DNA of 64,000 bases from JALYLC01 sp035696365 (GCA_035696365.1 DASRQS010000136.1:1-64000); one strand, 5' to 3'; shown: positions 32,625 to 41,379, counted from the stretch's first letter. Made by a program: numbers and translations. Notes: generated from the sequence alone by a model not told the origin.

Positions 32625-33122
32625 ATGCGGGCACGGCCTTCTCTTCTCGCCACCGGAGGCGTGGGCTTGTTCTTGGCCCTGGGCTTCGCGTCGCAGGCTG
32701 GCGGCACCAGCCAGCAGTCGGCAGCACCGTGGAACAGCGTCGTGCCATCCCACAGGGTGGTCAGGGGCGTGGTCGGAGGCGGATGCGTCGCGCTCAAGGT
32801 CGGTGACGCGTGCGCAGCGACCGCGTCGCTTTTCCCGAGCGCGGCGAGCAATGTCAACGAAGCCGCCATGGGTGTTCAGGGCGGCACTCTCGAGAACCCG
32901 CATTGCGTGGGAGACGCCGAGCGTCCGGACCCGGCACCCGGCTATCTGTGCATTTATCCGAACGAGCCCGAGCTCGTCAATGTCGCAAAGACCGGGGAAG
33001 GGCTTCTCAGCGCCGAGCCGCACCCGATCTCCAACGGTCGGCGCGGCTTCAAGCTGATCTGGAGCGCCCAAGCACCTGGCAGCACCCAGCTCTACGCAGT
33101 CTGGGCATACCGTGCGCCGTAG
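32625..33122 (+). CDS. Secreted protein of unknown function at the head of the pst operon
   Basis: The 165-residue product has a signal peptide (MRARPSLLATGGVGLFLALG, cleavage probably near FASQAGG) and a mature domain of about 135 residues with four Cys in pairs (GGGCVALKVGDACAATASLF, NPHCVGDAERP, PGYLCIYPNE). It ends with a beta-rich part (RRGFKLIWSAQAPGSTQLYA). No known motif was recognised. A GAGGGA ribosome site precedes the ATG. It overlaps pstS by 11 bases, so it is the first gene of the operon and may act outside the cell with PstS. Confidence 0.75.
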   Translation: MRARPSLLATGGVGLFLALGFASQAGGTSQQSAAPWNSVVPSHRVVRGVVGGGCVALKVGDACAATASLFPSAASNVNEAAMGVQGGTLENPHCVGDAERPDPAPGYLCIYPNEPELVNVAKTGEGLLSAEPHPISNGRRGFKLIWSAQAPGSTQLYAVWAYRAP

Positions 33123-33939
33123 GTTCTCCGCCCTGACGGCGCTCGCCGCGGCGCTCCTGGTGCCCGCGCTGCTTGCTGTGCCCCGCGCCCAGGCCTCCAC
33201 GGTCATCAGGAGCGGCGGCGGATCGGTTTTCCAACTGATCGTCTCCGCCCTCGCGATCGACTACGGCAAGGTGCAGAAGGACGTCAGCATCACGGTCATC
33301 GGCGGGGGCTCGGGAGCGGGCATCGCCGGGGTCGCTGCGGGTACGTTGGACATCGGCCTCTCCTCGCGCGACCAATTGCCCAGCGATCCGCCCGGGCTGA
33401 CGTTCATCCCCGTTGCGCGTGAGGGTTTCGCCATCGTGGTCAACCCGCACAACCCGATTAGGAGCCTGACACACGCGCAGATCAAGGCCATCCTGACAGG
33501 CCAGACGGTCACGTGGGGCGCCGTGGGCTGGGCCGCGGGCGGGCCGATCCAGGTCTACTCGCGCATCCCTGCGTCTGGCTCGTACGTCAACTGCAAGCGG
33601 TTTTTCACGGACGACCTCGAGTTCGCGAGCAACGCTCCGCAGACGCCTTCCCACGGCATCACCAGGGTCGACGTGGCGCGAGACCGGCACTCGATCGCAT
33701 GCATTGCGCTCTCGTACCTGACGACCGCCCGCGGCACGATCAAAGGGCTCGCGGTCAACGGTCTGGCGCCGACGCGCCGCAACGCCTTCGCTGGACGCTA
33801 CCCATACCGGAGCGCGCTCTGGTTCGTCACGAAAGGCCCGCCGAGCGGGCCGGTGGCGGACTACATCAAGTGGGTTCGCTCGACGGGCGTCCAATGCGGC
33901 CTGATCGCCACATATGTCCTGCCGCTGGGGCGGTGCTGA
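33112..33939 (+). CDS. pstS: PstS-like phosphate-type substrate-binding protein
   Basis: PstS captures phosphate for the PstCAB transporter. The 275-residue product has a signal peptide (LTALAAALLVPALLAVPRAQ) without a lipobox Cys. The binding fold shows VIRSGGGSVFQLIVSALAID, GGGSGAGIAGVAAGTLDIGL, SSRDQ and IVVNPHNPIRSLTHAQIKAI, with the phosphate-loop-like RIPASGSYVNCKRFF. It is somewhat shorter than the roughly 320-residue E. coli mature form. The start is GTG 33112 inside the previous gene. An exact match to phosphate rather than another oxyanion cannot be proven. Confidence 0.85.
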   Translation: MRRRFSALTALAAALLVPALLAVPRAQASTVIRSGGGSVFQLIVSALAIDYGKVQKDVSITVIGGGSGAGIAGVAAGTLDIGLSSRDQLPSDPPGLTFIPVAREGFAIVVNPHNPIRSLTHAQIKAILTGQTVTWGAVGWAAGGPIQVYSRIPASGSYVNCKRFFTDDLEFASNAPQTPSHGITRVDVARDRHSIACIALSYLTTARGTIKGLAVNGLAPTRRNAFAGRYPYRSALWFVTKGPPSGPVADYIKWVRSTGVQCGLIATYVLPLGRC

Positions 33940-34949
33940 GCGCGCGCCCTGCCCGGCCGCCGCTGCGTCGCGCCCCCACGTTCGAGCCTGGCGAGCGGTT
34001 CGCACACGCCGTCTTCGCTCTCGCCGGCGCGGTCTCGCTGGTCGTCCTCGGCCTCGTCCTGGGCTACGTGCTCTGGCGGGCCTGGCCCGCCTTCGAGGCG
34101 AACGGATTCTCGTATTTCGGTCAGCACCAGGATCCTGACCTTGCTGGCGAGCTGGGACTTGCCACCCAGCAACCGGTCGGCGTGTCCTTCCGCCAGTTGC
34201 ACGCGTGGCCCGCCATCTACGGAACGCTGCTGACGACGGGCGGGGCGATCCTGCTGGGTCTCCCCTTTTCGCTCTTGACGTCCATCTTCGTGGCCGAGCT
34301 TGCGCCTCGGCCTCTGGCCCGGCTCATGCAGCCGCTCATACGCGTCATGGCCGCCGTCCCGTCCGTGGTGTGGGGTTTGTTCGGGCTGCTCGTGCTCGCC
34401 CCGTTTGTCGATCGCGTCCTCATCTCCGACGACCTGGCGTCCCGCTACGCGCGTGTCGTGCCACTGCGCGGGGAGAGCCTCCTGCTCGGCATCGTCGTGC
34501 TCGTCTGCATGACCGTCCCCTTCCAGATTGCGATCTTCACCGACGCGTTGCGGGCGGTCCCGGCCCCCTGGAGAGAAGGTGGACGCGCGCTGGGTCTCGA
34601 CGCCTGGCGGGTGACGGTCAAGATCTTGCTGCCCGTCATTCGCCCCGCCATCGCGACCGGGGTCGTGCTCGCCACCGGGCGAGCGATCGGCGAGGCGATC
34701 GCCCTCTCGATGACGGCGGGCTCGATCGCGTTCGTGCCAAACCCGCTCGATCGTCTCGTCTTTCTCCTGGAGCCCGCCCACCCGCTTGCCAGCATGTTCG
34801 TCGACTACAACAGCGAGGGCCTGGTGCAGGGCGCATTGGCGGCCGACCTGTTCTCATTCGCGGCGCTGATTCTGCTCTCGGCCCTGGCGATGATGCTCGC
34901 CGTGCGCCTGGCGCTCGCGCCCGTGCGGGCACGCGGCGGGGTGCTCTGA
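33933..34949 (+). CDS. pstC: Phosphate ABC transporter permease PstC
   Basis: The 338-residue protein is a six-helix ABC permease: a first helix FALAGAVSLVVLGLVLGYVL, the periplasmic loop FSYFGQHQDPDLAGE, a second helix from YGTLLTTGGAILLGLPFSLL, and the coupling motif EGGRALGLDAWRVTVKILLP, then GVVLATGRAIGEAIALSMTA. These are PstC-type. The start is GTG 33933, overlapping pstS by seven bases. Its stop shares one base with the pstA start (TGATG). Confidence 0.92.
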   Translation: MLSARPARPPLRRAPTFEPGERFAHAVFALAGAVSLVVLGLVLGYVLWRAWPAFEANGFSYFGQHQDPDLAGELGLATQQPVGVSFRQLHAWPAIYGTLLTTGGAILLGLPFSLLTSIFVAELAPRPLARLMQPLIRVMAAVPSVVWGLFGLLVLAPFVDRVLISDDLASRYARVVPLRGESLLLGIVVLVCMTVPFQIAIFTDALRAVPAPWREGGRALGLDAWRVTVKILLPVIRPAIATGVVLATGRAIGEAIALSMTAGSIAFVPNPLDRLVFLLEPAHPLASMFVDYNSEGLVQGALAADLFSFAALILLSALAMMLAVRLALAPVRARGGVL

Positions 34950-35860
34950 TGCGTCGCATCGCCGACCGCGCCGGCGTGATCCTGGCGTGGGCCTGCGGGC
35001 TTGCGCTCCTCGGCACGACCGGCGGTCTCATCGGTTGGCTCGTCTGGGGAGGTGCGGGCCGGCTCGGCTGGTCGTTCCTGACGAGCGACCCGCTGCCGGG
35101 CTTGCTGCAGCAGGGCGTCGTGGGAGGCATCCGCGGGCCGCTCGTGGGAACGCTTCTCGTGACCGCGATCGGTCTCGGCATCGCCTTTCCGCTCGGGGTC
35201 GGCACGGCGGTCTTCCTGACCGAATACCGCCGGCCCGCGTTGCTCGCTCGCGCGGTGGACGCAGCCGTCGACCTGCTCTTCGGTGTCCCTGCAGTCGTGT
35301 TCGCGCTGCTCGCCCTCGCGGTCTTCACCGCTCCCTGGTTGAGTCCGCTGTCGGGCACGGTGGCCACGTCGGGGCAGGCCTACGGCCGATCGTTCCTCGT
35401 TGCCGGGATCGTGATGTCTTTGCTCGCCCTCCCGCCCGTCACGCGAGCCACGCAGGAGGCGATCGAAGCGGTCCCGCACGACCTGCGCGAGGCGTCCTTC
35501 GCGCTTGGCAAGGGGCACTTCGCGACGATCCGGCGTGTCGTTCTGCCAGGCGCACGCCCGGGCATGGCCACCGGAGCGATCCTCGGCGCCGGACGGATCG
35601 CCGCCGACACGGCCATCGCGTTCATCGTGCTCGGCGCCGTGATCACGTTTACAGATCGCTGGTACGAGCCGGCGCACTGGTCGCAGACTGTGCGCGGGGG
35701 TGGCGCGACGCTCACGTCCTACATCTACTACACGTCGCCCGCAGGCGACGGCAATGAGAGCAGCGCCGCGCTCGGCGCGGCGCTGGTCCTCATCCTGCTG
35801 ATGCTGCTCGTGAACGCGGCCATCGCGTTCGTCTCGAGGAGTGGGGGGTGGAGACGCTGA
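34949..35860 (+). CDS. pstA: Phosphate ABC transporter permease PstA
   Basis: The 303-residue protein is the partner permease. It has the PstA features GGIRGPLVGTLLVTAIGLGI, GVGTAVFLTEYRRPALLARA, LLFGVPAVVFALLALAVF and the coupling helix DLREASFALGKGHFATIRRV with VLPGARPGMATGAILGAGRI. The open frame extends upstream as a pstC shadow; ATG 34949 is the natural start by overlap with the pstC stop. It overlaps pstB by 13 bases. Confidence 0.93.
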   Translation: MRRIADRAGVILAWACGLALLGTTGGLIGWLVWGGAGRLGWSFLTSDPLPGLLQQGVVGGIRGPLVGTLLVTAIGLGIAFPLGVGTAVFLTEYRRPALLARAVDAAVDLLFGVPAVVFALLALAVFTAPWLSPLSGTVATSGQAYGRSFLVAGIVMSLLALPPVTRATQEAIEAVPHDLREASFALGKGHFATIRRVVLPGARPGMATGAILGAGRIAADTAIAFIVLGAVITFTDRWYEPAHWSQTVRGGGATLTSYIYYTSPAGDGNESSAALGAALVLILLMLLVNAAIAFVSRSGGWRR

Positions 35861-36624
35861 CGACGGGAGACCGACAGCGGCTGGCGGTAGACGACGTCTC
35901 CGTCCGTTACGGAGCGCACCAGGTGCTGCAGGGCGTCTCGCTCGGATGGGCGGCGCACCAGGTGGGCGCGATCGTCGGGCCGTCCGGATGCGGCAAGACG
36001 ACATTGCTGCGCGTCGTCAACCGGCTCGTAGAGACGACTCCGTCCGCGCAGGTGAGCGGCCGCGTCCTGCTCGCCGGCGACGACGTGCGCGAGTTGACCG
36101 CCCAAGCCCTGCGCCGGCGCGTCGGCATGGTCTTTCAACGACCCAACCCCTTCCCGATGACGATCTTCGACAACGTCGCCTACGCACTGCGCCCGCAGGG
36201 GTCGCGCCGGCCGGGCCGACGCGCGCTCGCCGACGCGGTGCAGCGTGTGCTGGCGCGAGCGGGATTGTGGAAGGAGGTCGAGCACCGGCTGCACCGTCCG
36301 GCGCTGCGCCTCTCCGGTGGACAGCAGCAGCGTCTCTGTATTGCTCGTGCGCTCGCCGCCGAGCCCGAGGTGATTCTCATGGACGAGCCCTGCTCGTCGC
36401 TCGATCCCGCGGCGACGGCAACGATCGAGACCTTGATCGGGCAGCTCCGCTCGCAACTCGTCGTGGTGGTCGTCACGCACGATCTTGCCCAGGCCAGGCG
36501 TCTCTCCGACCAGGTCGCCTTCCTGCTCGACGGCCGGCTGATCGAGAGTGGCGAGACCGCGCGCGTGTTCGCGCAGCCGCGCGAGGAGACGACGGCGGCC
36601 TACCTCGCCGGCGCGTTCGGATGA
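35848..36624 (+). CDS. pstB: Phosphate ABC transporter ATPase PstB (first copy)
   Basis: PstB powers phosphate import. The 258-residue product has Walker A GPSGCGKTTLLRVVNR, Q-loop MVFQRPNPFPMTIFDNVAYA (a PstB hallmark), signature LSGGQQQRLCIARALA, Walker B VILMDEPCSSLDP and switch His in VVVVTHDLAQARRLSD. The start is GTG 35848 within the end of pstA. A second, related ATPase is encoded at 37340-38137; both look intact. Confidence 0.94.
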   Translation: METLTTGDRQRLAVDDVSVRYGAHQVLQGVSLGWAAHQVGAIVGPSGCGKTTLLRVVNRLVETTPSAQVSGRVLLAGDDVRELTAQALRRRVGMVFQRPNPFPMTIFDNVAYALRPQGSRRPGRRALADAVQRVLARAGLWKEVEHRLHRPALRLSGGQQQRLCIARALAAEPEVILMDEPCSSLDPAATATIETLIGQLRSQLVVVVVTHDLAQARRLSDQVAFLLDGRLIESGETARVFAQPREETTAAYLAGAFG

Positions 36625-37358
36625 GCCGGGGGAGCCCGCGATCGCCGGTTCTTGCAGGCGCGGCGGCGCTTGCTGCGGTGGTCGTGCTCGTGCTGGGGGC
36701 GGCGAGCCATGGCTTCGAGGCCTCGCTCGCAGAGGTCCCCACCGCGACGCCGACGCCGACCGCCTCCGGCAACTCGGCGCCTCAGACCCGCGGTCACCCT
36801 CTGCGGACTTCGGTCGTGGCGTTCCTCCCCGACCGGGCGGACGGCTCGGTCGCCGTCGTCGTGCGCATCGAGAACCCGGATGCCCGCCGCGCAGCCCGGA
36901 ACGTGCTGATCGTGACCTACCTCGTCGACCGCGCCGGGACCGTGGTGGGGAGGAGCACGACTGCGGGCACCGATCCGCTTCGCGTGCGCGTTCCCTATGT
37001 CGGCCCCGGCCAGAGCGTCCTGTTTGTAAACGACACCATCGCCGCCGGTCCTGTCCCGTCGGCCGCGCGGGCCTCGGCGACCGGGACGTTCTCAGCCCCG
37101 CGATCGGCGGGCGTCGCGGTGCGATCGGCCAGGCTGCGTCATAGCGCGTTCGGCTGGATCGCGACGGCAACACTGCAGGATCGTCCGGCGGCGGGCCCGC
37201 CGCGAAACGTGCTCGTCGAGGCCGTGGTGCGCCGCAACGGACGCATCGTCGCCGCGGGGACGGAGATCGCTTCCGTGCCGCGCGACGACGTCGTCGACAT
37301 CTTCCTCACCGGTGATGCGGCGGGAGGCACGCCGAGCGTATGGATAGCAGGGCCGTAG
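36621..37358 (+). CDS. Membrane-anchored extracytoplasmic protein in the pst operon
   Basis: The 245-residue product has an N-terminal membrane anchor (SPVLAGAAALAAVVVLVLGA), a Thr/Pro linker (TATPTPTAS) and about 190 residues of beta-rich sequence in two similar halves (VAVVVRIENPDARRAARNVL; VLVEAVVRRNGRIVAAGTEI), like FxLYD-type or immunoglobulin-like modules. No lipobox is seen. ATG 36621 overlaps pstB as ATGA. It sits between two ATPase genes, so it may be part of this transporter's outer assembly, but no function is known to me. Confidence 0.75.
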   Translation: MSRGSPRSPVLAGAAALAAVVVLVLGAASHGFEASLAEVPTATPTPTASGNSAPQTRGHPLRTSVVAFLPDRADGSVAVVVRIENPDARRAARNVLIVTYLVDRAGTVVGRSTTAGTDPLRVRVPYVGPGQSVLFVNDTIAAGPVPSAARASATGTFSAPRSAGVAVRSARLRHSAFGWIATATLQDRPAAGPPRNVLVEAVVRRNGRIVAAGTEIASVPRDDVVDIFLTGDAAGGTPSVWIAGP

Positions 37359-38137
37359 GAGGGAACCTTGTCGCCGGCGAGCCACTGCTGGAGGTTCGCC
37401 ACCTCTCGTGCGCCTACGGACGCCGCGCGGCCGTGCGGGACGTGTCGTTCGACGTGCGTCAAGGCGAGATCCTGGCGCTCATCGGGCCTTCGGGATCGGG
37501 AAAGACGACGCTGCTGCGAGCGCTCAACCGTATGCACGAGCTCACCCCAGGCGGGCGTAGCGAGGGGTCGATCCGCCTGGGCGGTGCGCCCGCCACGGGA
37601 CGCGGTGCGTTTGGGTGCGAGGAGCTCCGGCGGCGGGTCGGCTACGTCTTCCAGCAGGCCAACCCCTTTCCGCTGTCTGTCTACGACAACGTCGCCCTGC
37701 CGCTGCGCGAGCATCGCCTCGTTGCCGGTGACGAGGCGTGCACGGAGCGCGTGCTGCACCTGCTCGAACGAGTCGGATTGCTCGCCGAGGTGAGAAACCG
37801 GCTCGACGCGTCGGCGCTGGAACTGTCGGGGGGTCAGCAGCAACGCCTGTGCATCGCGCGGGTGCTCGCGTCCCGTCCCGAGGCGATCCTTCTCGACGAG
37901 CCGTGCTCTGCGCTCGACCCGAGCGCGGCTGCTCTCGTGGAGCATCAGCTTGTCGGGCTCCGGGCGGATCTCGCATTGGTCATCGTGACGCACAGCCTCG
38001 CGCAGGCCCGGCGACTAGCGGACCGCGTCGGCTTCCTCCTCGATGGCGAGCTCGTCGAGCTCGGGGCGCGAGAGCAGATCTTCATGGCCCCAGCCGATCC
38101 GCGCACACGCGATTACATCTCGGGTCGCCTCGCCTGA
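37340..38137 (+). CDS. Phosphate-type ABC transporter ATPase (second PstB-like copy)
   Basis: The 265-residue ATPase has all motifs: Walker A GPSGSGKTTLLRALNR, Q-loop YVFQQANPFPLSVYDNVALP, signature LSGGQQQRLCIARVLA, Walker B AILLDEPCSALDPSAA and switch His in IVTHSLAQARRLADR. The Asn-Pro-Phe-Pro after the Q-loop is PstB-like, so this is a diverged PstB. It uses the only in-frame start, ATG 37340, 19 bases inside the previous gene. Two ATPases with one permease pair suggest a heterodimer or alternative partners. Confidence 0.88.
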   Translation: MDSRAVGGNLVAGEPLLEVRHLSCAYGRRAAVRDVSFDVRQGEILALIGPSGSGKTTLLRALNRMHELTPGGRSEGSIRLGGAPATGRGAFGCEELRRRVGYVFQQANPFPLSVYDNVALPLREHRLVAGDEACTERVLHLLERVGLLAEVRNRLDASALELSGGQQQRLCIARVLASRPEAILLDEPCSALDPSAAALVEHQLVGLRADLALVIVTHSLAQARRLADRVGFLLDGELVELGAREQIFMAPADPRTRDYISGRLA

Positions 38138-38369
38138 CGCCCTCGGGCGAGGCTATCCGAGCGGGCCTGGTGCCGCCGAGTAGGTGTGAACGCGTACGCG
38201 TTCCGGCAGGGCTGTTGTGCCTGCATAGGGGCACGTTTTTGAAAATAAGTGTGTAGCATCGGATACAAGGCGCCGCCTGAGAAGATGCTGCAATTCCGGA
38301 TTCTGGGAGCTCGAGCGCTGGCGCGCGGGTCCCATTGGGAGCGCAGGCCCGCACCGGAAGACGCAAGCC

Positions 38370-38408
38370 TGCGGGATCGGAAACCGCCGGGCCGGCCCCG
38401 ATCCCGCA
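38370..38408 (-). terminator. Terminator-like hairpin after the small repeat protein
   Basis: TGCGGGATCGG (38370-38380) pairs perfectly with CCGATCCCGCA (38398-38408) around a GC-rich 17-base loop. It begins 15 bases beyond the stop of the - strand gene at 38423, so it probably ends that transcript; it may also block + strand read-through from pst. No T-run. Confidence 0.6.
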
Positions 38409-38422
38409 CGCGCCTCTTGGGG

Positions 38423-38593
38423 CTAGTGCTCGTGCCGTTCCGCAGGCTTGTGCTCGTGGCGGTGCGCCTGGACGTCGTCCGCCGGCTCGTGCTCCTTGCG
38501 GTGGGCTTCGACGTCATCCGCCGGGTCGTGCTCCTTGCGGCTACGGGACTCGTCATCCTCGTTGGGCTCAGCAGCGGGCGTCTCGTCGGGCAT
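38423..38593 (-). CDS. Small His/Asp/Glu-rich tandem-repeat protein (56 residues)
   Basis: This short gene starts at ATG 38593 with a strong ribosome site (AGGAGGAG) a few bases upstream and stops with TAG at 38423. The product is MPDETPAAEPNEDDESRSR followed by two near-identical 13-residue repeats, KEHDPADDVEAHR and KEHEPADDVQAHR, and a decayed third, HEHKPAERHEH. It is very acidic and His-rich, without hydrophobic parts, so it is soluble and probably disordered, possibly metal-binding. Both upstream ribosome site and downstream hairpin support a real gene. It precedes nothing on its strand and follows the MFS gene (38686) by 92 bases. The family is unknown to me. Confidence 0.8.
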   Translation of the reverse strand: MPDETPAAEPNEDDESRSRKEHDPADDVEAHRKEHEPADDVQAHRHEHKPAERHEH

Positions 38594-38685
38594 AGTGCTC
38601 CTCCTGGATAGGACGGTTGCTCCCTGGACGGTGACGGCGCCGGGTTTCTTCCCGACGTGATGGAATCTGCAGTCTGGCCGCAGCG

Positions 38686-40347
38686 CTAGACCGATGCAAG
38701 GGCCGGGCGCAGCGAGTGCAAGCGCGAGGCAATCACCGCGTCCGCGGCCGCAGCGCTCGTCGCATGCCCGGTCACGGCGGAGACGAATTCGTCTCCGCGC
38801 AGCGCGTACAGGCTCGTGGTCGTCTCGGCGGTCACGGTGGCGGTGCGCGGGATAGCGCGGATGAGCGCGATCTCACCGAAGCCCGCGCCCGCTGCGAGCA
38901 CGACTTCTTCCCTTCCTGGAGGCGCGATCCGCACGCTTCCCTGGTCGATGAGGTAGTAGCGATCGCCGGCGTCCCCGGCGCGGAACAGCACCTCGCCCGC
39001 GGCCAGCGACACCGGCTCGAGTGCGCTCGCGAGCTGCTCGATCATCGCGCCCGGCAGCGGCGCGAAGATCGGATCGCCTCGTAGCAGCTCTATCCGGCGC
39101 TCCTGGACGGTCGGGACGTCGAGTCGGCGCAGGCGTTTCCAGAGCGGGAGCGTCACGATCGGAAGCAGGGCGCCTGTGACCACCAACGTCGCGCGCACGC
39201 CGAGCAGGTCGAGCAGCGCAGGCGTGACCGCCGAGCCGACTGCGACGGATGCGATCACGATGCTCTCGAGCACGCCGAACACACGGCCGAGCAGTTCGCC
39301 CGGCGTTGCCCGTTGCAGCAGTGTGACCGCCGAGACGTCGACGAGCGTGTTGCCGACGCCCACGAGGGCCATCATCACGAGCGCGAGCGGCAGGCTACTG
39401 GCGAGCGCGATCAGTGCGATCGGCGCGCCCCACAGGATCAGCCCGCACACGAACACCGTCGTCAGGCGTGCGCGCTGCGACAGCATGAGCGCCGGCACCG
39501 CGCCCACGAGCCCGCCGATGCCGACCGCCGCCACCAGTGCACCGACACCGCTGTCGCCCGCTTGCAGCAACTCGAGGGCCGCCACCACCGTGAGCACGTT
39601 GAGCGCACCGCAGACGAGCACCTGCGCCCCGTAGAGCGAGACGAGCACGCGCACGTCACCGTTCCGGAGGATCGCGGCGAGGCCCGCCAGCACTCCGTGG
39701 CTCGGCTCGTCGCCGGCCGCCTCGCCGCCGCCTTCCGCGGACGCGGTGGCGGCCGCGGCGCTGCGCGGATGGACTCGCGTCACTGCGATGGCCGAGAGCG
39801 TGTAGGCGACGACCGGGACGAGGAATGCGAGCGTGGTCCCGAACGCCGCGAGCGCAGCGCCGCCGAGCGCCGGGCCGATCACGCTGCCGGTCGACTCGAT
39901 CGTGCTCTGCGCCACGTTGCAGGCGGTCAGTTCCTCGGGCTCGCGCGTGAGCGTGGGGAGCATGGCTCCCTGGGCCGGCCAGAAGAGCGTGCCCACGAGC
40001 GTGTTCACCGTCGCCAGCCCGATCAGGACGAAGAGTGGCCCGGTCAGCGCGGCACAGATGCAGAAGCCCGTCATGATCAGAGCTCGGGCGGCATCGGTCA
40101 GGAACAGAACGCGCTGCTTGGGATAGCGGTCCACGAGCGAGGCCAGGAAGGGCGCCGCGAGCGCCGCCGGGACGAGGCGGAACACCTGTGCGAGCCCTAC
40201 CCAGGTCGCGCCTGCACGGTCGTAGACGAGCACGCTGAAGGCGACCGAGTACGACCAGTTGCCGATCGTCGAGCCCGCCAGCGCCAGTTGCGCGCGGCGC
40301 ACCGCCTCGTTCGACCAGACCGCGCGCAGCGCTCCCCCCGAACCCAC
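38686..40347 (-). CDS. MFS transporter with C-terminal cyclic-nucleotide-binding domain
   Basis: The 553-residue protein has two parts. Residues about 1-410 are a 12-helix major facilitator like the enterobactin-exporter/MFS_3 group (AQVFRLVPAALAAPFLASLV, DRYPKQRVLFLTDAARALIM). Residues about 425-545 are a cNMP-binding beta roll: FAPLPGAMIEQLASALEPVS, AGEVLFRAGDAGDRYYLIDQ, GFGEIALIRAIPRTATVTAE, with the phosphate-binding GEIALIRAIPRTATV matching GE-x-AL-x5-RTAT. So transport may respond to cAMP or a similar ligand. The start is GTG 40347. Substrate unknown. Confidence 0.9.
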   Translation of the reverse strand: MGSGGALRAVWSNEAVRRAQLALAGSTIGNWSYSVAFSVLVYDRAGATWVGLAQVFRLVPAALAAPFLASLVDRYPKQRVLFLTDAARALIMTGFCICAALTGPLFVLIGLATVNTLVGTLFWPAQGAMLPTLTREPEELTACNVAQSTIESTGSVIGPALGGAALAAFGTTLAFLVPVVAYTLSAIAVTRVHPRSAAAATASAEGGGEAAGDEPSHGVLAGLAAILRNGDVRVLVSLYGAQVLVCGALNVLTVVAALELLQAGDSGVGALVAAVGIGGLVGAVPALMLSQRARLTTVFVCGLILWGAPIALIALASSLPLALVMMALVGVGNTLVDVSAVTLLQRATPGELLGRVFGVLESIVIASVAVGSAVTPALLDLLGVRATLVVTGALLPIVTLPLWKRLRRLDVPTVQERRIELLRGDPIFAPLPGAMIEQLASALEPVSLAAGEVLFRAGDAGDRYYLIDQGSVRIAPPGREEVVLAAGAGFGEIALIRAIPRTATVTAETTTSLYALRGDEFVSAVTGHATSAAAADAVIASRLHSLRPALASV

Positions 40348-40380
40348 GAAATCCTCAATCCCCGCGAGTCAGAGCCGCGC

Positions 40381-40434
40381 CTACTCGTCGTCCTGGCGCT
40401 GGATGGAGTCGCTTTCGTCGGGGGCATGCTGCAT
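40381..40434 (-). CDS. Possible 17-residue peptide upstream of the MFS-cNMP gene
   Basis: A short frame, ATG 40434 to TAG 40381, encodes MQHAPDESDSIQRQDDE. A GAGGGA ribosome-like site lies a few bases upstream. It is acidic and could be a leader peptide or a chance frame; it ends 33 bases before the transporter start. Confidence 0.3.
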   Translation of the reverse strand: MQHAPDESDSIQRQDDE

Positions 40435-40542
40435 GGCGGTCTCCCTCGGGTCGGTCGGCCGATTGTGCACACTCGACGCCTGCGGCGCGAATCCTCTTCC
40501 GGCCGTTTGGGCGCCGCGAGCGGGGAGTAGACTCGCCCGGGC

Positions 40543-41379
40543 ATGGTCGATGCCGAGGAGACAGGCGAGGACCTGCCCGCCTGGAGCCTGCCGGCGGGCG
40601 GCCTCGCTTCCGCCCACGTGCAGAGCGATTGGCCCGCGGGGGTGACGCGCGAGTGGGCGTTCGGCGGGTCTACTGGCGCAGGCGTGCGGGTCTGCGTGAT
40701 CGACAGCGGCGTCGACGCCCACCCCCTCGTCGGCGAGGTGCAGTCGGCGGTTGCCGTAGCGCGCGACGAGGACGGCCGGCTGCGCGTCGAGCCGGACGAT
40801 CAGGGCGACCTCTGCGGCCACGGCAACGCCTGTGCCGGCGTGATCCGCGCGCTCGCACCGGGCTGTGAGCTGCACAGCGTCCGTGTGCTGGGCGCGGGCT
40901 CGACCGGAAATGGCGCGCTCCTGCTCGAGGGATTGCGATACGCGGTGCAGGAGTGCTACGACGTCATCAACCTGAGCCTCTCGACGACCAATGCCGAGTG
41001 GTCCGCAGGTCTCCACGAGCTGGCAGACCGGGGCGTGTTCCAGCGCTCGTTGATCGTGGCCTCAGCCCATAACATGCCGGTCGATTCCTTCCCCTGGCGC
41101 TTCTCGAGCGTGATCAGCGTCGGGAGCCACGACCAGCCCGGCGCGCTCACCTGGTACGCGAACCCGGAGCCACCGGTGGAGCTGTTCGCGCGTGGGGTCG
41201 ACGTGGAGGTCGCGTGGGAGGGCGGCACCACGATCACGGCCACCGGCAACAGCTTCGCGACGCCTCACATCACCGGAATCTGCGCGCTCATTCGCGCCAA
41301 GCACCCGACGCTCACGCCGACCGCGGTCAAGCATCTGCTCGCGCTCCTGGCCGACAATGCGGAGACGCGGGATGGGTGA
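40543..41379 (+). CDS. Subtilisin-like (S8) serine peptidase, intracellular
   Basis: The 278-residue product is a compact subtilase: Asp54 in VCVIDSGVDAHP, His93 in DLCGHGNACAG, Ser237 in ATGNSFATPHITG, with an oxyanion-region Asn in VASAHNMP. It has no signal peptide, propeptide or membrane helix, so it probably works in the cytoplasm. It overlaps the GAF gene by eight bases and heads an operon with a GAF protein and a sigma factor. The triad is complete, so it should be active; regulated proteolysis within this operon is an inference. Confidence 0.92.
   Translation: MVDAEETGEDLPAWSLPAGGLASAHVQSDWPAGVTREWAFGGSTGAGVRVCVIDSGVDAHPLVGEVQSAVAVARDEDGRLRVEPDDQGDLCGHGNACAGVIRALAPGCELHSVRVLGAGSTGNGALLLEGLRYAVQECYDVINLSLSTTNAEWSAGLHELADRGVFQRSLIVASAHNMPVDSFPWRFSSVISVGSHDQPGALTWYANPEPPVELFARGVDVEVAWEGGTTITATGNSFATPHITGICALIRAKHPTLTPTAVKHLLALLADNAETRDG

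Noticed and set aside
38249..38611. A 120-codon + strand hydrophobic frame
   Set aside because: It lies opposite the small repeat protein, whose ribosome site and repeats are convincing; the hydrophobicity mirrors those codons.
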